The position numbers and the translations under genes were made by a program. From contig CM077007.1 in NCBI GenBank assembly GCA_039090855.1, forward strand, positions 15,735,515 to 15,799,514: a stretch of 64,000 nt of DNA. The letters run 5' to 3'. The first letter of the stretch is position 1. Every line of letters starts with the position of its first letter. The notes below the pieces were generated by a model. It did no database searches and was not told the DNA's origin. It saw only the letters and a list, made by a program, of their open reading frames with translations. Source of the stretch: Macrothele yani. Taxonomy: Eukaryota; Arthropoda; Arachnida; Araneae; Macrothelidae. This document shows positions 45,881-56,201 of the stretch, one piece after another.

Positions 45881-46215
45881 TCTTGGAAGTTTTTCACCAT
45901 TTCTCTCGCCCTTTGGATTTATAAGCTTTAATTAAACAGCTTGTGCCGTTAAGTCCCACCCCATGGAAACGTCTCAGTTGCTGAGCCGTCCGTACGGATT
46001 TGTGAAGTCAGATACTGACAGATAAACACACATAGCGCCGTGGATTGTCGGCCACCGTAACGTAAGTCGAACGCACTCGGCTAGATATGGAGAGATCTGG
46101 GGTTCGATTCCAGCGGTGCCGAAATACAATTTCGGTTGCTGTGTGTTAATTAAAGAAAAACGTGGAAAGAGTGATGACTTTGTCTATTCACATTGTCTCC
46201 ACGTATTTGGAAGAT
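45881..46215 (+). mobile_element. SINE family C copy 3, head to head with copy 2
   Basis: It reads in the opposite direction to copies 1 and 2: CCATTTCTCTCGCCCTTTGG, CGAACGCACTCGGCTAGATA, GGGGTTCGATTCCAGC, GGTTGCTGTGTGTTAATTAA, GACTTTGTCTATTCAC. The copy 2-3 pair forms a long hairpin-capable inverted repeat. Confidence 0.78.
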
Positions 46216-46289
46216 TTTCTCAGAAAAGACAGTTAAATGATACATGAAAGAATGTGCAAGGAAAGGATATTTTTCCTTTTTTACGCTTT

Positions 46290-46770
46290 CCAACCGTATT
46301 TTGAAGAAGCGTATATGCTCCAGCTTTGTCCGTCAGTCAGTCAGTCTGCCTGTCCGTCCGTACGATAACCCGCGTAAAAATGGTCCGATTTTGATGACAT
46401 TTTAGTATGTGGTAGGGACAACTTGGAGACGAACTCTATTGAAAATGGACAAAATGTGGTCAAAGGTTAGGACATAGAAGCGGTATCCATTCCATCGCCC
46501 TTATGCGTCATAACGTACGTAAAAATGCATCGATTGCGACAAAACGTTATCATGTTGTTTCGGAGATATACTGAAACGGTTCTGTTGAATATTATCGAAA
46601 TGGGTTCAACGCTTAGGGAAGAAGAGCGAGATTTATTCCACAGCCATTAGCCTCATAACTTGAGTAATAACTTGATAATGATTTTTGGTATGTTGGAAAG
46701 CGTATCATAATCAATGCATTGCACGATTTTACTAACTTGTTAAATGTAAATAAGAGAGTGAAACATTTTT
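46290..46770 (-). repeat. Dispersed repeat family D copy with (GTCC/CAGT) run
   Basis: Similar on the minus strand to 7805-7990 and 63770-64000. It includes GTCAGTCAGTCAGTCTGCCT near 46332, GTGGTCAAAGGTTAGGAC near 46456 (the DR1-like motif) and CGTATCATAATCAATGCATT near 46702. Confidence 0.72.
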
Positions 46771-46879
46771 GAAGCCAAAAGTCATACTATCTAAGTGTGA
46801 GATACTGTATTTTTTTCACAACGATCACATATCGGAGTAAATGAATCTAATTCTGCTAGATCAGGAAATTCGGGCTAAT

Positions 46880-47072
46880 CTTTTTTTCGTTGGGAGTTTA
46901 ACGACCGCCGTGATCAACTCGATAGGCTATAAGCAGTCTCACGTTCTAATTTAGGGACGCTAGTTCCAGGGAAGGGAGAGAGCCAGTGCCGTAAGACAAG
47001 CACAACGTCCATGCCTCATCGAATTTCGAACATCAAGGACGAACGATCAGAAGCTTGCGCCACCGATGCAGG
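46880..47072 (-). mobile_element. SINE family A copy, diverged head
   Basis: GGGAGTTTAACGACCGCCGTG, GTTCCAGGGAAGGGAGAGAG and TAAGACAAGCACAACGTCCA are clear. The box-B region is decayed (CATCGAATTTCGAACATC). Confidence 0.8.
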
Positions 47073-48000
47073 AAAGTACTTTTCCAGTCACTATGCATTT
47101 CCCTTTTTCTTCGAAATTTATGTAGTTTTGTAGGACAACTGCGACATGTAGCCGTATGTCCTTTGCGTTGTAAACAGGAAAGGAGTTCTTTCATTACAAC
47201 GCATGAACTAGACAATAATATACTGTATATAGCTGAATGTCAAGGAAATTCGATATTACATGAAGCTTTTATAAAGGGCACAGAAAGAATTCATGCGCAG
47301 TAAAAGCTTCATTTACACAGTCTCAGCAATGGTATCTTGTATTATTGTTTGAAATGGAAATTCATGCTTAACTATACTTGTTAAAGTGCTGCCTTTACAG
47401 CTACGAGTTAGGATCATTGTATCAAGGTCCTCGTGATCTCAAGGCAGTTAAAATAAACATTACCACAGTGCCATTGAATTTAGCTAATCATTGCACTGTA
47501 CTCAATTTAGTGCGGGCACAGGTGTAATGAGCACAAACGCTTTGATATGAGATTAAATGCGATTAAGTGAGATTAAATGCGATTAACTGTGATTACACAA
47601 ATAACAGCTTAAATGATGCAAATGTGCTTAGGAACTTTCTGACTACATGACGCTGGTTTCACAATAAGGTAATCAATACTTGCAGGCACACTGGTCCTCA
47701 AGTGCATGCAGACGTTCATACTACTAATAACGTTCAGTGCCACTTATTGTTTTATTAATGTCTCGACTCGTCTCAATTTTGAAGAAATAACAAAAGGTGT
47801 ACTTAACATTATGTACAAAAGCAGAATAGCCACACAAACGTATTGGTGCATACATGTTGCACACTTAACTGGCGTGAAAACATTATTGACAGCAACAGAA
47901 CATTACAAGTAGGCACAATGGTACATAGAGGTAATTCATTACATCAACACATATTTTGCGAAGATGACGAACACTTGGCCGGATCACACAGACTCATGTA
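47073..48000. other. Nothing recognised
   Basis: A small set of GATTAAATGCGATTAA words near 47555-47595 is the only structure seen. Confidence 0.4.
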
Positions 48001-48143
48001 CACTGTCTGACAGAGAAAATGCCACATCATAAAGGAATGCTCAAACACAGACCAAACTGCACACACAGATAGCCAAGCAGGCCCTGAACAAATGATTTAA
48101 TTGTCACATGGGCTTCAGTGGCTGAATATACAGGATGACCAAT

Positions 48144-48805
48144 AAGGAGTGTGCCTCCCATTTTGGGCGTTACAGCGTTGAGGCAATGAGAGTCCGAATA
48201 GAGTCCTGGGGTATCGTGGACCATATGGTGTCGATTCGAGTCCACAGTTCATCTTCATTTTGCGGGGGTAGGAGGGTACTCAACCGACGTCCAATCGTGT
48301 CCTACATATGCTCGATGTGCGAGAGTTCAGGGGATCGTGCTGGCTACGGAAGAATCCGCACACCGTGTAAAGCATTCAAGCTGATCCGAGCGGTATGCAG
48401 CCGGGCGTTATCCTGCTGACAAGCGACGTTTGGGATGCCCTGCAGATACGGTAGTGCCATGGGCTGCAGCACCTCGTCAACATAGCGGCGTGCCGTCAAT
48501 GTGGCCGTAATGTGTACCAGGTGTGAGCGGCTGTTGGCGCTGATAGCACCCCACACCATGATTCCACGTTGCCGGGCCGTGTGGCGCTCCACAATGGCGG
48601 AGGAATCCGCCCGTTGGACATGTCTCCTCCAGACTCTCACACAGCGATCATCCGTGGTGAGACAGAACCGCGATTCGTTGCTGAACACCACACTATTCCA
48701 TTCGGCACCCCACGCCAAGCGGTGACAACGATGGCTCGCTGTTAAGGGTAGCCTTCGCAACGGACTGCTGGACAGGAAGCCAGACGCAGCCAATCGGAGC
48801 AACAC
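48144..48805 (-). pseudogene. Tc1 transposase C-terminal two thirds, broken
   Basis: The frame 48805-48344 holds SSPLRRLPLTASHRCHRLAW, VVFSNESRFCLTTDDRCVRV with Asn in place of the first catalytic Asp, RGIMVWGAISANSRSHLV, and CQQDNARLHTARISLNALHG with the second Asp. The Glu region lies below 48344 in another frame. The N-terminal part lies beyond the minisatellite, from 49320 upward, and is out of frame. Not functional. Confidence 0.87.
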
Positions 48806-49320
48806 TATCAGCTTCGATATCGGAGCAGCACTATCAGCGTCGATATCGGAGCAACACTATCAGCGTCGATATCGGAGCAACCCTATCAGCGTCGATATCG
48901 GGGCAACACTATCAGCGTCGATATCGGAGCAACACTATCAGCGTCGATATCGGAGCAGCACTATCAGCGTCGATATCGGAGCAACACTATCAGCGTCGAT
49001 ATCGGAGCAACACTATCAGCGTCGATATCGGGGCAACACTATCAGCGTCGATATCGGAGCAACACTATCAGCGTCGATATCGGAGCAGCACTATCAGCGT
49101 CGATATCGGAGCAACACTATCAGCGTCGATATCGGAGCAACACTATCAGCGTCGATATCGGAGTAACACTATCAGCGTCGATATCGGAGCAACACTATCA
49201 GCGTCGATATCCGGGCAACACTATCAGCGTCGATATCGGAGCAACACTATCAGCGTCGATATCGGAGCAACACTATCTGCGTCGATATTGGAGCAACACT
49301 ATCAGCGTCGATATCGGAGT
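48791..49320. repeat. 26-bp minisatellite, about 20 copies, inside Tc1 coding region
   Basis: Unit CGATATCGGAGCAACACTAT plus CAGCGT. The variant AGCAGCAC recurs at 48824, 48953 and 49083 and GGGCAACA at 48901 and 49031, all 130 bp apart, so five-unit blocks were copied together. The unit length is not a multiple of three. Confidence 0.95.
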
Positions 49321-49901
49321 ATTCTAGCCTCCCCGTTCACTCCGTAAAATGTCACCCGTTGTGGCCTGTGTTTCCGCTACGGCATGACGTCGGATGCGAC
49401 GATCGGCGCGCTCGGACGTCCGTCTCCGTGCTCCTGTCTCCCTACGACGGTGCACAGATCCTTCCTTGGACTACTGTCTCCAAATGCGACAGACGGTCGT
49501 GGCATCAGGTGTCGTTTATTCCGCAATAAGACGCAAGGACCATCCGGCGGTACGAAGGTCTACGTGACGCCTCTCATGAACTCATCCGTTTGACGAAATC
49601 GCGTACGACGGCGTCTTAACGGCAGTGACACCCCTAGTTCGTTCTCCAGACACGGTTACAGCAGAACCACTCACTTCTCGCAGCGGTGACGACACCTCAT
49701 TGATGGCCTCACGGGCTGGTTGTCCGCTTATATCCCACGAACCGTTCGTGCGATTGGCCTATAAATGCAATCATTTGCATAACCTGTACGTGTGTACCCA
49801 CCCTGCAATTCGCATGGCGCTGCGTTCACGTCTTCGTGATGTGGCATTTTCTCTGTCATGCAGTGTACTTGAAGCGTCAGTATCACCACACAACAAGATG
49901 G

Positions 49902-50130
49902 AAGCAGTCCTGTTGGCGCAGTAGTCTAAGTGCTGGCTTATGATCATTCGTCCGAGATGGGCGCGGGTTCGAATTCCGGTAAGGCATGGATCATGTGTTT
50001 GTCTTATGGTCCCCCTACGACGTTCTCTCCTTTTCCTGGAACCAGTGGACATTAGGGCGGGCGACTGCTTAATGCCCATCGAGTTGCTCACGGAGGTCGT
50101 TAAACCCCCCAAACAAAAACGAAAACAAAA
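49902..50130 (+). mobile_element. SINE family A copy with target duplication
   Basis: The head GCAGTCCTGTTGGCGCAGTA is a changed form of the usual start. Box B is intact (GGGTTCGAATTCCGG), and the tail is A-rich (AAACAAAAACGAAAAC). ACAAGATGG flanks it at 49893-49901 and 50131-50139. It lies just outside the Tc1 element. Confidence 0.92.
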
Positions 50131-50502
50131 ACAAGATGGGACGTCGTACACAATATGTATTGATAAGAAATTATGCTGCACACGTGTAGAAAACTCAGTT
50201 TACAAAACAGAGACCTACTGTTAGCACAGATAACGTTCACTTCAGAGCTGTATGTCTTCGAAACATTGACATTCTGAAGCACAGCACGTGAGCAATTCGA
50301 ATTCCCACATTTATCACCAGACCTGTAACAGATCGTCAGCAGCTGTTTATCCAAGGCATCTTAAGCTTTTCAGACAGATGGACGCACGCTCAGTGTAGGT
50401 TTTGTTGACAACGGCGGCTACTGCATCTCTCGGCCCTTGTTTCGAGAAGACATCCTGAGTCCCCTCCCTCTTTGCTGCCTTTCCTTTGATGGCCATAAGG
50501 TA

Positions 50503-50788
50503 CACTGTTAAAAAATTGTTGTAGGTTGCACCAAAAAGAGGTGCAACTTCAGCTGCACCACTTCCTGAGAAAAGATTGCACCACATTGTTGGGTGCAAAC
50601 AGAACCCAACAATGTGGTGCAACCTTGCATCATAATGTAATGCGGACTTGTACAATATCGTGATGCAAAGTTGCAGCATATTTTTGGGTTCTATTTGCAC
50701 CACACAGTTGTGTATCTTTTCTTAGAAAATGGTGCAGCTGGTGCAGCACCACTTGTTGGTGCAACCTACCACAAAATGTTTAACAGTG
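50503..50788. mobile_element. MITE with long inverted repeats
   Basis: 286 bp between TA dinucleotides. The left end is CACTGTTAAAAAATTGTTGT, the right end on the opposite strand CACTGTTAAACATTTTGTGG. Both continue into GTAGGTTGCACCAA and further GGTGCA words. The centre holds a second hairpin (CACCACATTGTTGGGT and its complement). It has no coding capacity. Confidence 0.9.
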
Positions 50789-51004
50789 TAGCGGACAAGA
50801 ATATTACCTCCCCTGTAGAGTGCTTCTCGTATCAGCCTCTCTTTTTCGTGTCTGAAACTTTGACAGCGTATCTTCAGCTCTCCGTCCAAATTCACCTCCA
50901 AAAGATGCAGTTCATTTTGCATCATCATCATCATCATCATCATCAAGGAAAATGGTCTATCCAAAACATAATGGTATTCCATTCTAAAAGCGATTCATTA
51001 CTTT

Positions 51005-51155
51005 GTGAAAACAGAAGTTTGTCCAAGACGGCCATCGAACCCGTGTTCACTCACTCCGGAGTAAGTCGCTCTCCGAACTGAGCTACGCGGACAGAATGTG
51101 TCGCTGCAGATTTGTCGTCTTGACACGTGTTTTCACCTCTCTAGTACGTCACTTT
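51005..51155 (-). mobile_element. SINE family B copy
   Basis: On the minus strand: GTGACGTACTAGAGAGGTGA, GTCAAGACGACAAATCTGCA, GTCCGCGTAGCTCAGTTCGG, CTCCGGAGTGAGTGAACACG, GGGTTCGATGGCC. This is a close match to 12115-12270. Confidence 0.82.
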
Positions 51156-51779
51156 TTTGAGATGTCTTCCCTAAGTTGTTTAACTCATACATGCACCAAA
51201 AGGAGAAGCATTCCTGTACAATATTTGATGGCAACCGATGAATGGTTTTAAGTCCGTATCCAGCAAACCTATTTTTCGAACGGAACGATGATGAAATCTC
51301 ACGTCCGCTAGGCGCATTTAGCGCCATATTTATTGCTGTCGCTAAAGATTCTGCTGGCCACAATGATAAATGACGTAAAATAATGTCAAATTCTTGATGA
51401 AAGACAGCCTGTGTGTTTCAGCTCAATTTCCACTGCGTTACGTCGAAATAACAAAAACAGAAGCGTCATTATTATATTTAATAAACAAAATCAGACAATC
51501 ATTTCACTTAATTCCTCAAGATGGATGTGCGCATCAAGCGTTAATGAGGCAGGAGGATTGTTGTTTGAAATTCAATATTGTGGTGTAGACTATACACTGA
51601 AGAGCAATTGCATTAGAGATACCTGTCTAGTAACGCGTAGCACCACCTTTCGCCCTGATGACGGCGGCGATTCGTCTCGGCATGGACTCGACAAGACACC
51701 GGAAGCGTTGGGAAGCCATACGGATCCACGACCCCTGAACAAGCTCTCACAGTTCACGAAGATTTGATGGAGGGGGTTC

Positions 51780-52636
51780 AGAGCCTCGAACATCTCCCTC
51801 GATGGCATCCCAAATATGCTCGATGACATTGAGGTCAGGTGACCTTGCTGGCCAAGGAAGCGAGGTCACGTCGGTGGAGTGCTCATCCAACCATTCGGAT
51901 ACAATTCGGGAGCGATGGCACGGTGCATTGTCTTGTTGCAGGATGAGGTCTCCAGTGGGATGCTGAAGACGCGCAAATGGGCGTCCAGGATATCCCGGTA
52001 ACGTTGACCTGTGAGGAACAATGTTACACGTACCAGGGGTCCCATTTCAGTCCACGTAAACAGTCCCCAGACGAGAATGCCACCCCCACCAGCTTGAATA
52101 GTTGCCTGCTGGCAAGAAGGATCCATCGCTTCATGTAGTTTGCGCCGTACTTGTATCCTACCATCCGCATGTAGCAACGTGAATCTCGACTCATCAGTTC
52201 AAGCAACATTTTCCCACATGTCTAGGGTCCAGTGGCGATGTTCCTGCGCCCATGCTAATCTTTGCACCCTGTGATGTGCGGTCAGCAGGGTTACCCTCGT
52301 GGGACGATGGCTTCTGTACCCCATCGCGAGGAGATGGTTCTGGATGGTGTGGCTGCTTACACGTTTTTGTGCACCAGCGTTAAATTGCCGAGTGATTTCT
52401 TGCACTGCGGCCCGTCTATCCGCTGATACAATGCGAGCTAGCCGACGATGACCCCGCTCATCCACACGCTGTTGTCCACGGCAGTTGGCCCTGGCAGGGG
52501 TGGTTTTACCGGATTCGATGTACTCACGGTGCACCGTGACACAGTGGCTTGTGAAAATCTCAGTGCCTGCACGACTTCCGAGATGGAGCGACCATCTCGG
52601 AAGTCGTACAGGCACTGGCAATTTTCCCACGATCAA
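51780..52636 (-). pseudogene. Tc1 transposase, nearly complete but broken
   Basis: The frame 52636-52199 contains the helix-turn-helix region, ending in LDMWENVA. A TGA then stands where Trp is usual (52195-52200), followed in frame by TDESRFTLLHADGRIQV with the first Asp. QRYRDILDAHLRVF follows. In the second motif the sequence reads SSCNKTMHRAIAPEL, with the Asp apparently lost. A frameshift near 51890 separates PARSPDLNVIEHIWDAIEG with the Glu. Few lesions suggest a fairly recent death. Confidence 0.87.
52561..52617. repeat. 57-bp palindrome in the Tc1 coding region
   Basis: Arms 52561-52586 and 52592-52617 are complementary at 25 of 26 positions around a 5-base loop. The arms contain ACGACTTCCGAGATGG. 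The inverted copy disturbs the helix-turn-helix coding region. Confidence 0.92.
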
Positions 52637-53070
52637 ATGCGCTTAGATCCTTCGTCTTACCCATACTGCGTCCGACTCTTACTGATTCCCGTCGCATCAC
52701 TTCTTATATTGTCGGTACGTCATGTCGTTTTCGTTTACAGGGCCACCCACAGCGCCACATTTGCATAACGCCAGCTGTCTCTAATTCAATTGCTCTTCAG
52801 TGTAGTAATGAAATGCAAGATGAACTCGAGTAAAAAAAGACGCTGAATCAACTCAGTTTTTCCATTTGTCTGACGTTCCCCTCGATGGGAACTACCTTTC
52901 CAGGTGGAACATAACCAGACGTGTGAAGGCAAAGATTCAGCTTCAGGAGTGCTTTCTTCTGGCTCTCTCCGAAAAAATATAGATTGTGATTTGTTTCGAT
53001 TCCCTCCGTTTTTTTTTCTTCGTACAGAAATTTAAAGAGCTTTATTTGTTCGTTGAACATCCTTTTGACC

Positions 53071-53304
53071 TTTTTTTTTTTTTTTTTTTTTTTTTGATTG
53101 AAGGTTTAACGACCACCGTGAGCAACTCAATGGGCTATAAGTAGTCGCCCATCCCTAATTTAGGGTCACTGGTTCCAGGGAAGGGAGAGAGCCAGTACCG
53201 AAAGACAAACACAACATCCATGCCTTACCGGGATTCGAACCCGGACCCCTTCGGACGAATGATCAGAGGCCATCGCTTAGACGACTGCGCCACCGGGGCG
53301 GCCA
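53071..53304 (-). mobile_element. SINE family A copy with target duplication
   Basis: A long T run, then all family blocks and the head CACCGGGGCGGCC. TTTTGACC flanks it at 53063-53070 and 53305-53312. Confidence 0.94.
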
Positions 53305-53385
53305 TTTTGACCTTTACAGGATGTTCAAAGTTTATACATTAATACAACAACGTTGTGTATTATATACGCAGCTTTTGAAATAAAT

Positions 53386-54862
53386 ACAATGTTGCTAATT
53401 AATGACTCGAAATATTGTTTTGCACGTGATATGAAACTCCATGGGCGCATGCATAAGAGTATCAAAGAACAAGCTCTTGATATAAATAATGCAACGTGCA
53501 AAACAACGAAAATAATGCAATTGGACTCACCCGCAGAAGTTCACCCCAGTCTGTAGTTAAGTGCATGTGCACTGAGAAGGAATACACTGAGACAACAGCA
53601 AATGAATAGTCAAGTGCATGTGCCCCGAGATGAAACACGATAAGACGCCAATAAAAGAAATATTAAAAATAAACGAGCTGAGACGAAGCAAGGTAACTTC
53701 ATAAAGAATGAATAATTAAAAACTATTCAAGACAAATAAAAGCTTCAATTAAAAAATTAAGAACACGGATGCTTGACGTTTCTTTTACAGTTCTTAATTT
53801 TTTAATTGAAGCTTTTACTTGTTTTGAATAGTTTTGAATTCTTCATCCTTTAGGAGGATACCATGCTTCGTCTCAGCCCGTTTACTTTTAATATTTATTT
53901 TATTGGTGTCTTATCGTGTTTCATCTCGGGGCAAATGCACTTGACTATTCATTTGCTGTTGTCTCAACGTGTATAATGAATTAGCTTTATTTACTTTCCG
54001 CTAAGCTAATTATAATGAATAAGCTCTTTCTACTGAGCTAAGTATAATGCTTCTGCTACTGAATGATATGCTTGTACTAAGCTTCAAATAGTGAATTCAA
54101 ATGGTTGTTGTTACTAGTTAATTAAGAACATGAATAAAGTCTCCTGCTAGTAGTGTAGTAATAGTATTGAACAAACTTATAACTGGTAGTAATGTTGTAG
54201 CAGTAATTAGAATGAATAAAGTCTTAACGCTGGTTGTTAATGGTAACAAACAAATGACATAAACCTAACAGCCAGACAGAGATCTGACAAAAACTATGAA
54301 TTGAGAAAGACGTACTTACGACAAAGCTCTTTTATTATGCAACTCTTAATCATCCAACGCACACACACAACTCGTTTCACATAAACCAACACTCTCCGTA
54401 CAACAACAAAATCTCTTACTTCAATAACAAACGCTCTCCTTATAACAACAAAATCTCTCCGTACAACAACAAACGCTCTTCTTCGCTATAGATGAACGCG
54501 CCTATATATACTAGCTACCACCACGTCATGACTTACACTCATTGCCGGATCTCATTCATCGGGTGAAATAATATTTCGTTCAGTTAGAAGATAATTTACA
54601 TAGTAAAATAAAATAACCAGAGATAGTAAAATCAAAAGGAAAGTGAATATAGAGTATACGTTACACGTGTTACATTTCAGTGCACATGCACTTAACTACG
54701 GACTGGGGTAAACGTCTGTGGGTGAGTCCAATTGCATTATTTTCACTGTTTTGTATGTTGTATTATTGATATCAGCATTTTGTTCTTTGATACTCTTATG
54801 CATACGCCCGTGGGGTCTAATATAACGTGCGAAACAGTACTTCAAGCTATTAATTTAGCAAC
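53386..54862. mobile_element. Foldback element with about 380-bp arms
   Basis: The left arm 53386-53764 is complementary to 53790-53974 followed by 54667-54862. The loop is 25 bp (53765-53789). The outer arm parts are matched by CACGTGATATGAAACTCCAT on the left and its diverged complement near 54817. The right arm is split by a 692-bp insert. There is no coding capacity. Confidence 0.88.
53975..54666. mobile_element. LTR-like insertion in the foldback right arm
   Basis: The left arm has no counterpart to this segment. It begins near TGTATAATGAATTAGC and ends near ATACGTTACA; ACGTGT stands at both junctions. It contains CCTATATATACTAG (TATA-like) near 54510 and repeated ACAACAACAAAATCTCT words. 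A solo LTR is the likeliest reading. The exact duplication and the class are unsettled. Confidence 0.5.
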
Positions 54863-55022
54863 ATCATACTTATTACGTCCAAAGTTGTAAACAATAAACT
54901 GTTTTTCAATTTAAACACTTGTTTTAGATATACTTATTACGTCCTCAGTCATAAACAATAAACTATTTTTCAATTTAAACATTTGTTTTAGAATTTTTAT
55001 GTCAATAATTTTATGACCTGTT

Positions 55023-55530
55023 TCAGCTCTCTTCAGAAAAGGACTGCTCGTCCAGTTGGATAAGTTTACCATTCGTAAGCAGTTCAGGGTGAGATTCCAA
55101 CATCTTTCCCACGACGTCGTCCACCACACCAAAAGTCTGCCTGTCATGGCAAGTTTGTGATAGCCTTAAGAGCAGAAGGCAGTTCCGCTGGAAACCGTGT
55201 CAAATCGTGAACATATATTCGGGGTGTAAACTCTTTCAAATAGCTTTCATAGTTTGATTTTGAAATCATTGACCAAGGCTTATGAAATAATTCAACAGCC
55301 ATTTTTATAATGAAATCCTTCCAAACGTTCATTAGGATTTGTGTTTGCTGTTTTCGTCGCTCTTGTCGACAAAATGTTTCAGTAGAAGGTGAAGATGTGA
55401 TTCCTCGGTTCATAAATTGCAGTAATGAAGTCATATTCGCAAGCAAAAGAGCACTACATAAATTGCCGGCATATTCACCCATATACGAGTAGTTTCCTCT
55501 TGAAGGTGTCCACTTTGATCCCGATGCCAT
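55023..55530 (-). pseudogene. Unrecognised coding remnant, two frames
   Basis: The frame 55530-55144 encodes 128 residues (start MASGSKWTPSRGNYSYMGEY; a TAG stands directly before this Met). It includes a basic stretch CRQERRKQQTQILMNVWKDF and FTPRIYVHDLTRFPAELPSA. After its stop at 55144 another frame continues with RQTFGVVDDVVGKMLESHPE and ends LDEQSFSEES at 55023. Composition is protein-like across the junction, so a single frameshift is likely. I do not recognise the family. It could be an old transposon ORF or a processed host-gene copy. Confidence 0.5.
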
Positions 55531-56201
55531 CTACTCTCGTCACTTGAATAACAAAGCTCTAAAATTTCTTATTAGGTGTCATGTTAAGAAAATTGTTTTC
55601 TGCAAACAGGCAAATTATAAGCTTTTGGCTGTCGCTAATATTCTAAGCCTTCTTGTGATATCGCCTGCGGGAATTCCGTGGATACAAGGATATAAAATGT
55701 TATTGTAAGATGCATAAAACACATTTCTTAATGCCAGAGCTAGTTATAAAAAGGGCTACGTTATATGGTGCACGTCAGGAAATTTCATTCCCTGTTACCA
55801 ATAGTATGAATGGCATATTTTTTTTTGTGTGATCGTTATTTGAGGAACCGAATATGAGACAACTGTGTGTGTGTGTGTGTGTGTGTGTGTACGTGGGTGG
55901 GCGTGCGCACGCATACGAGTTGTTGAAAAATAATTAAATCTTTCCTTATATTGGAGCACATATGGCAGTTTTTCAAGTTCGTCAAGTTTTCGATTTCTCA
56001 ACATGGGTAACAATTTTTGACGTCATTTCTGCACTACAAAATGAAGAGCTTATGAGATCACCATGACTTACGCAAATTAAGCACTAATTAATTTCTACAT
56101 CTCACCGAATATGATTTTAAGCAAGATTTTTGCAAGTCCAGCAGGTTTTTCGCAGGTTTAAAAGAACCGTATTGTAACAAAAGTTATCGCAGTTTCATCT
56201 A
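55531..56201. repeat. AT-rich stretch with (GT)n microsatellite
   Basis: A GT run lies at 55864-55890. I saw nothing else. Confidence 0.6.

Larger units (their letters stand above)
48001..49865 (-). mobile_element. Tc1-like transposon swollen by a minisatellite
   Basis: Ends CACTGTCTGACAGAGAAAAT and, on the opposite strand, CACTGCATGACAGAGAAAAT, both flanked by TA. The similarity goes on through GCCACATCA. The element is 1865 bp long, of which about 525 bp are the internal 26-bp array. Confidence 0.9.
51595..52802 (-). mobile_element. Tc1-like transposon
   Basis: Ends CACTGAAGAGCAATTGCATT and, on the opposite strand, CACTGAAGAGCAATTGAATT, with TA at both sides. 1208 bp. Confidence 0.92.

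Noticed and set aside
48791..49320. CRISPR-like regular repeats (also 39175-41288)
   Set aside because: No unique spacers between repeats; ordinary tandem arrays in a eukaryotic genome.
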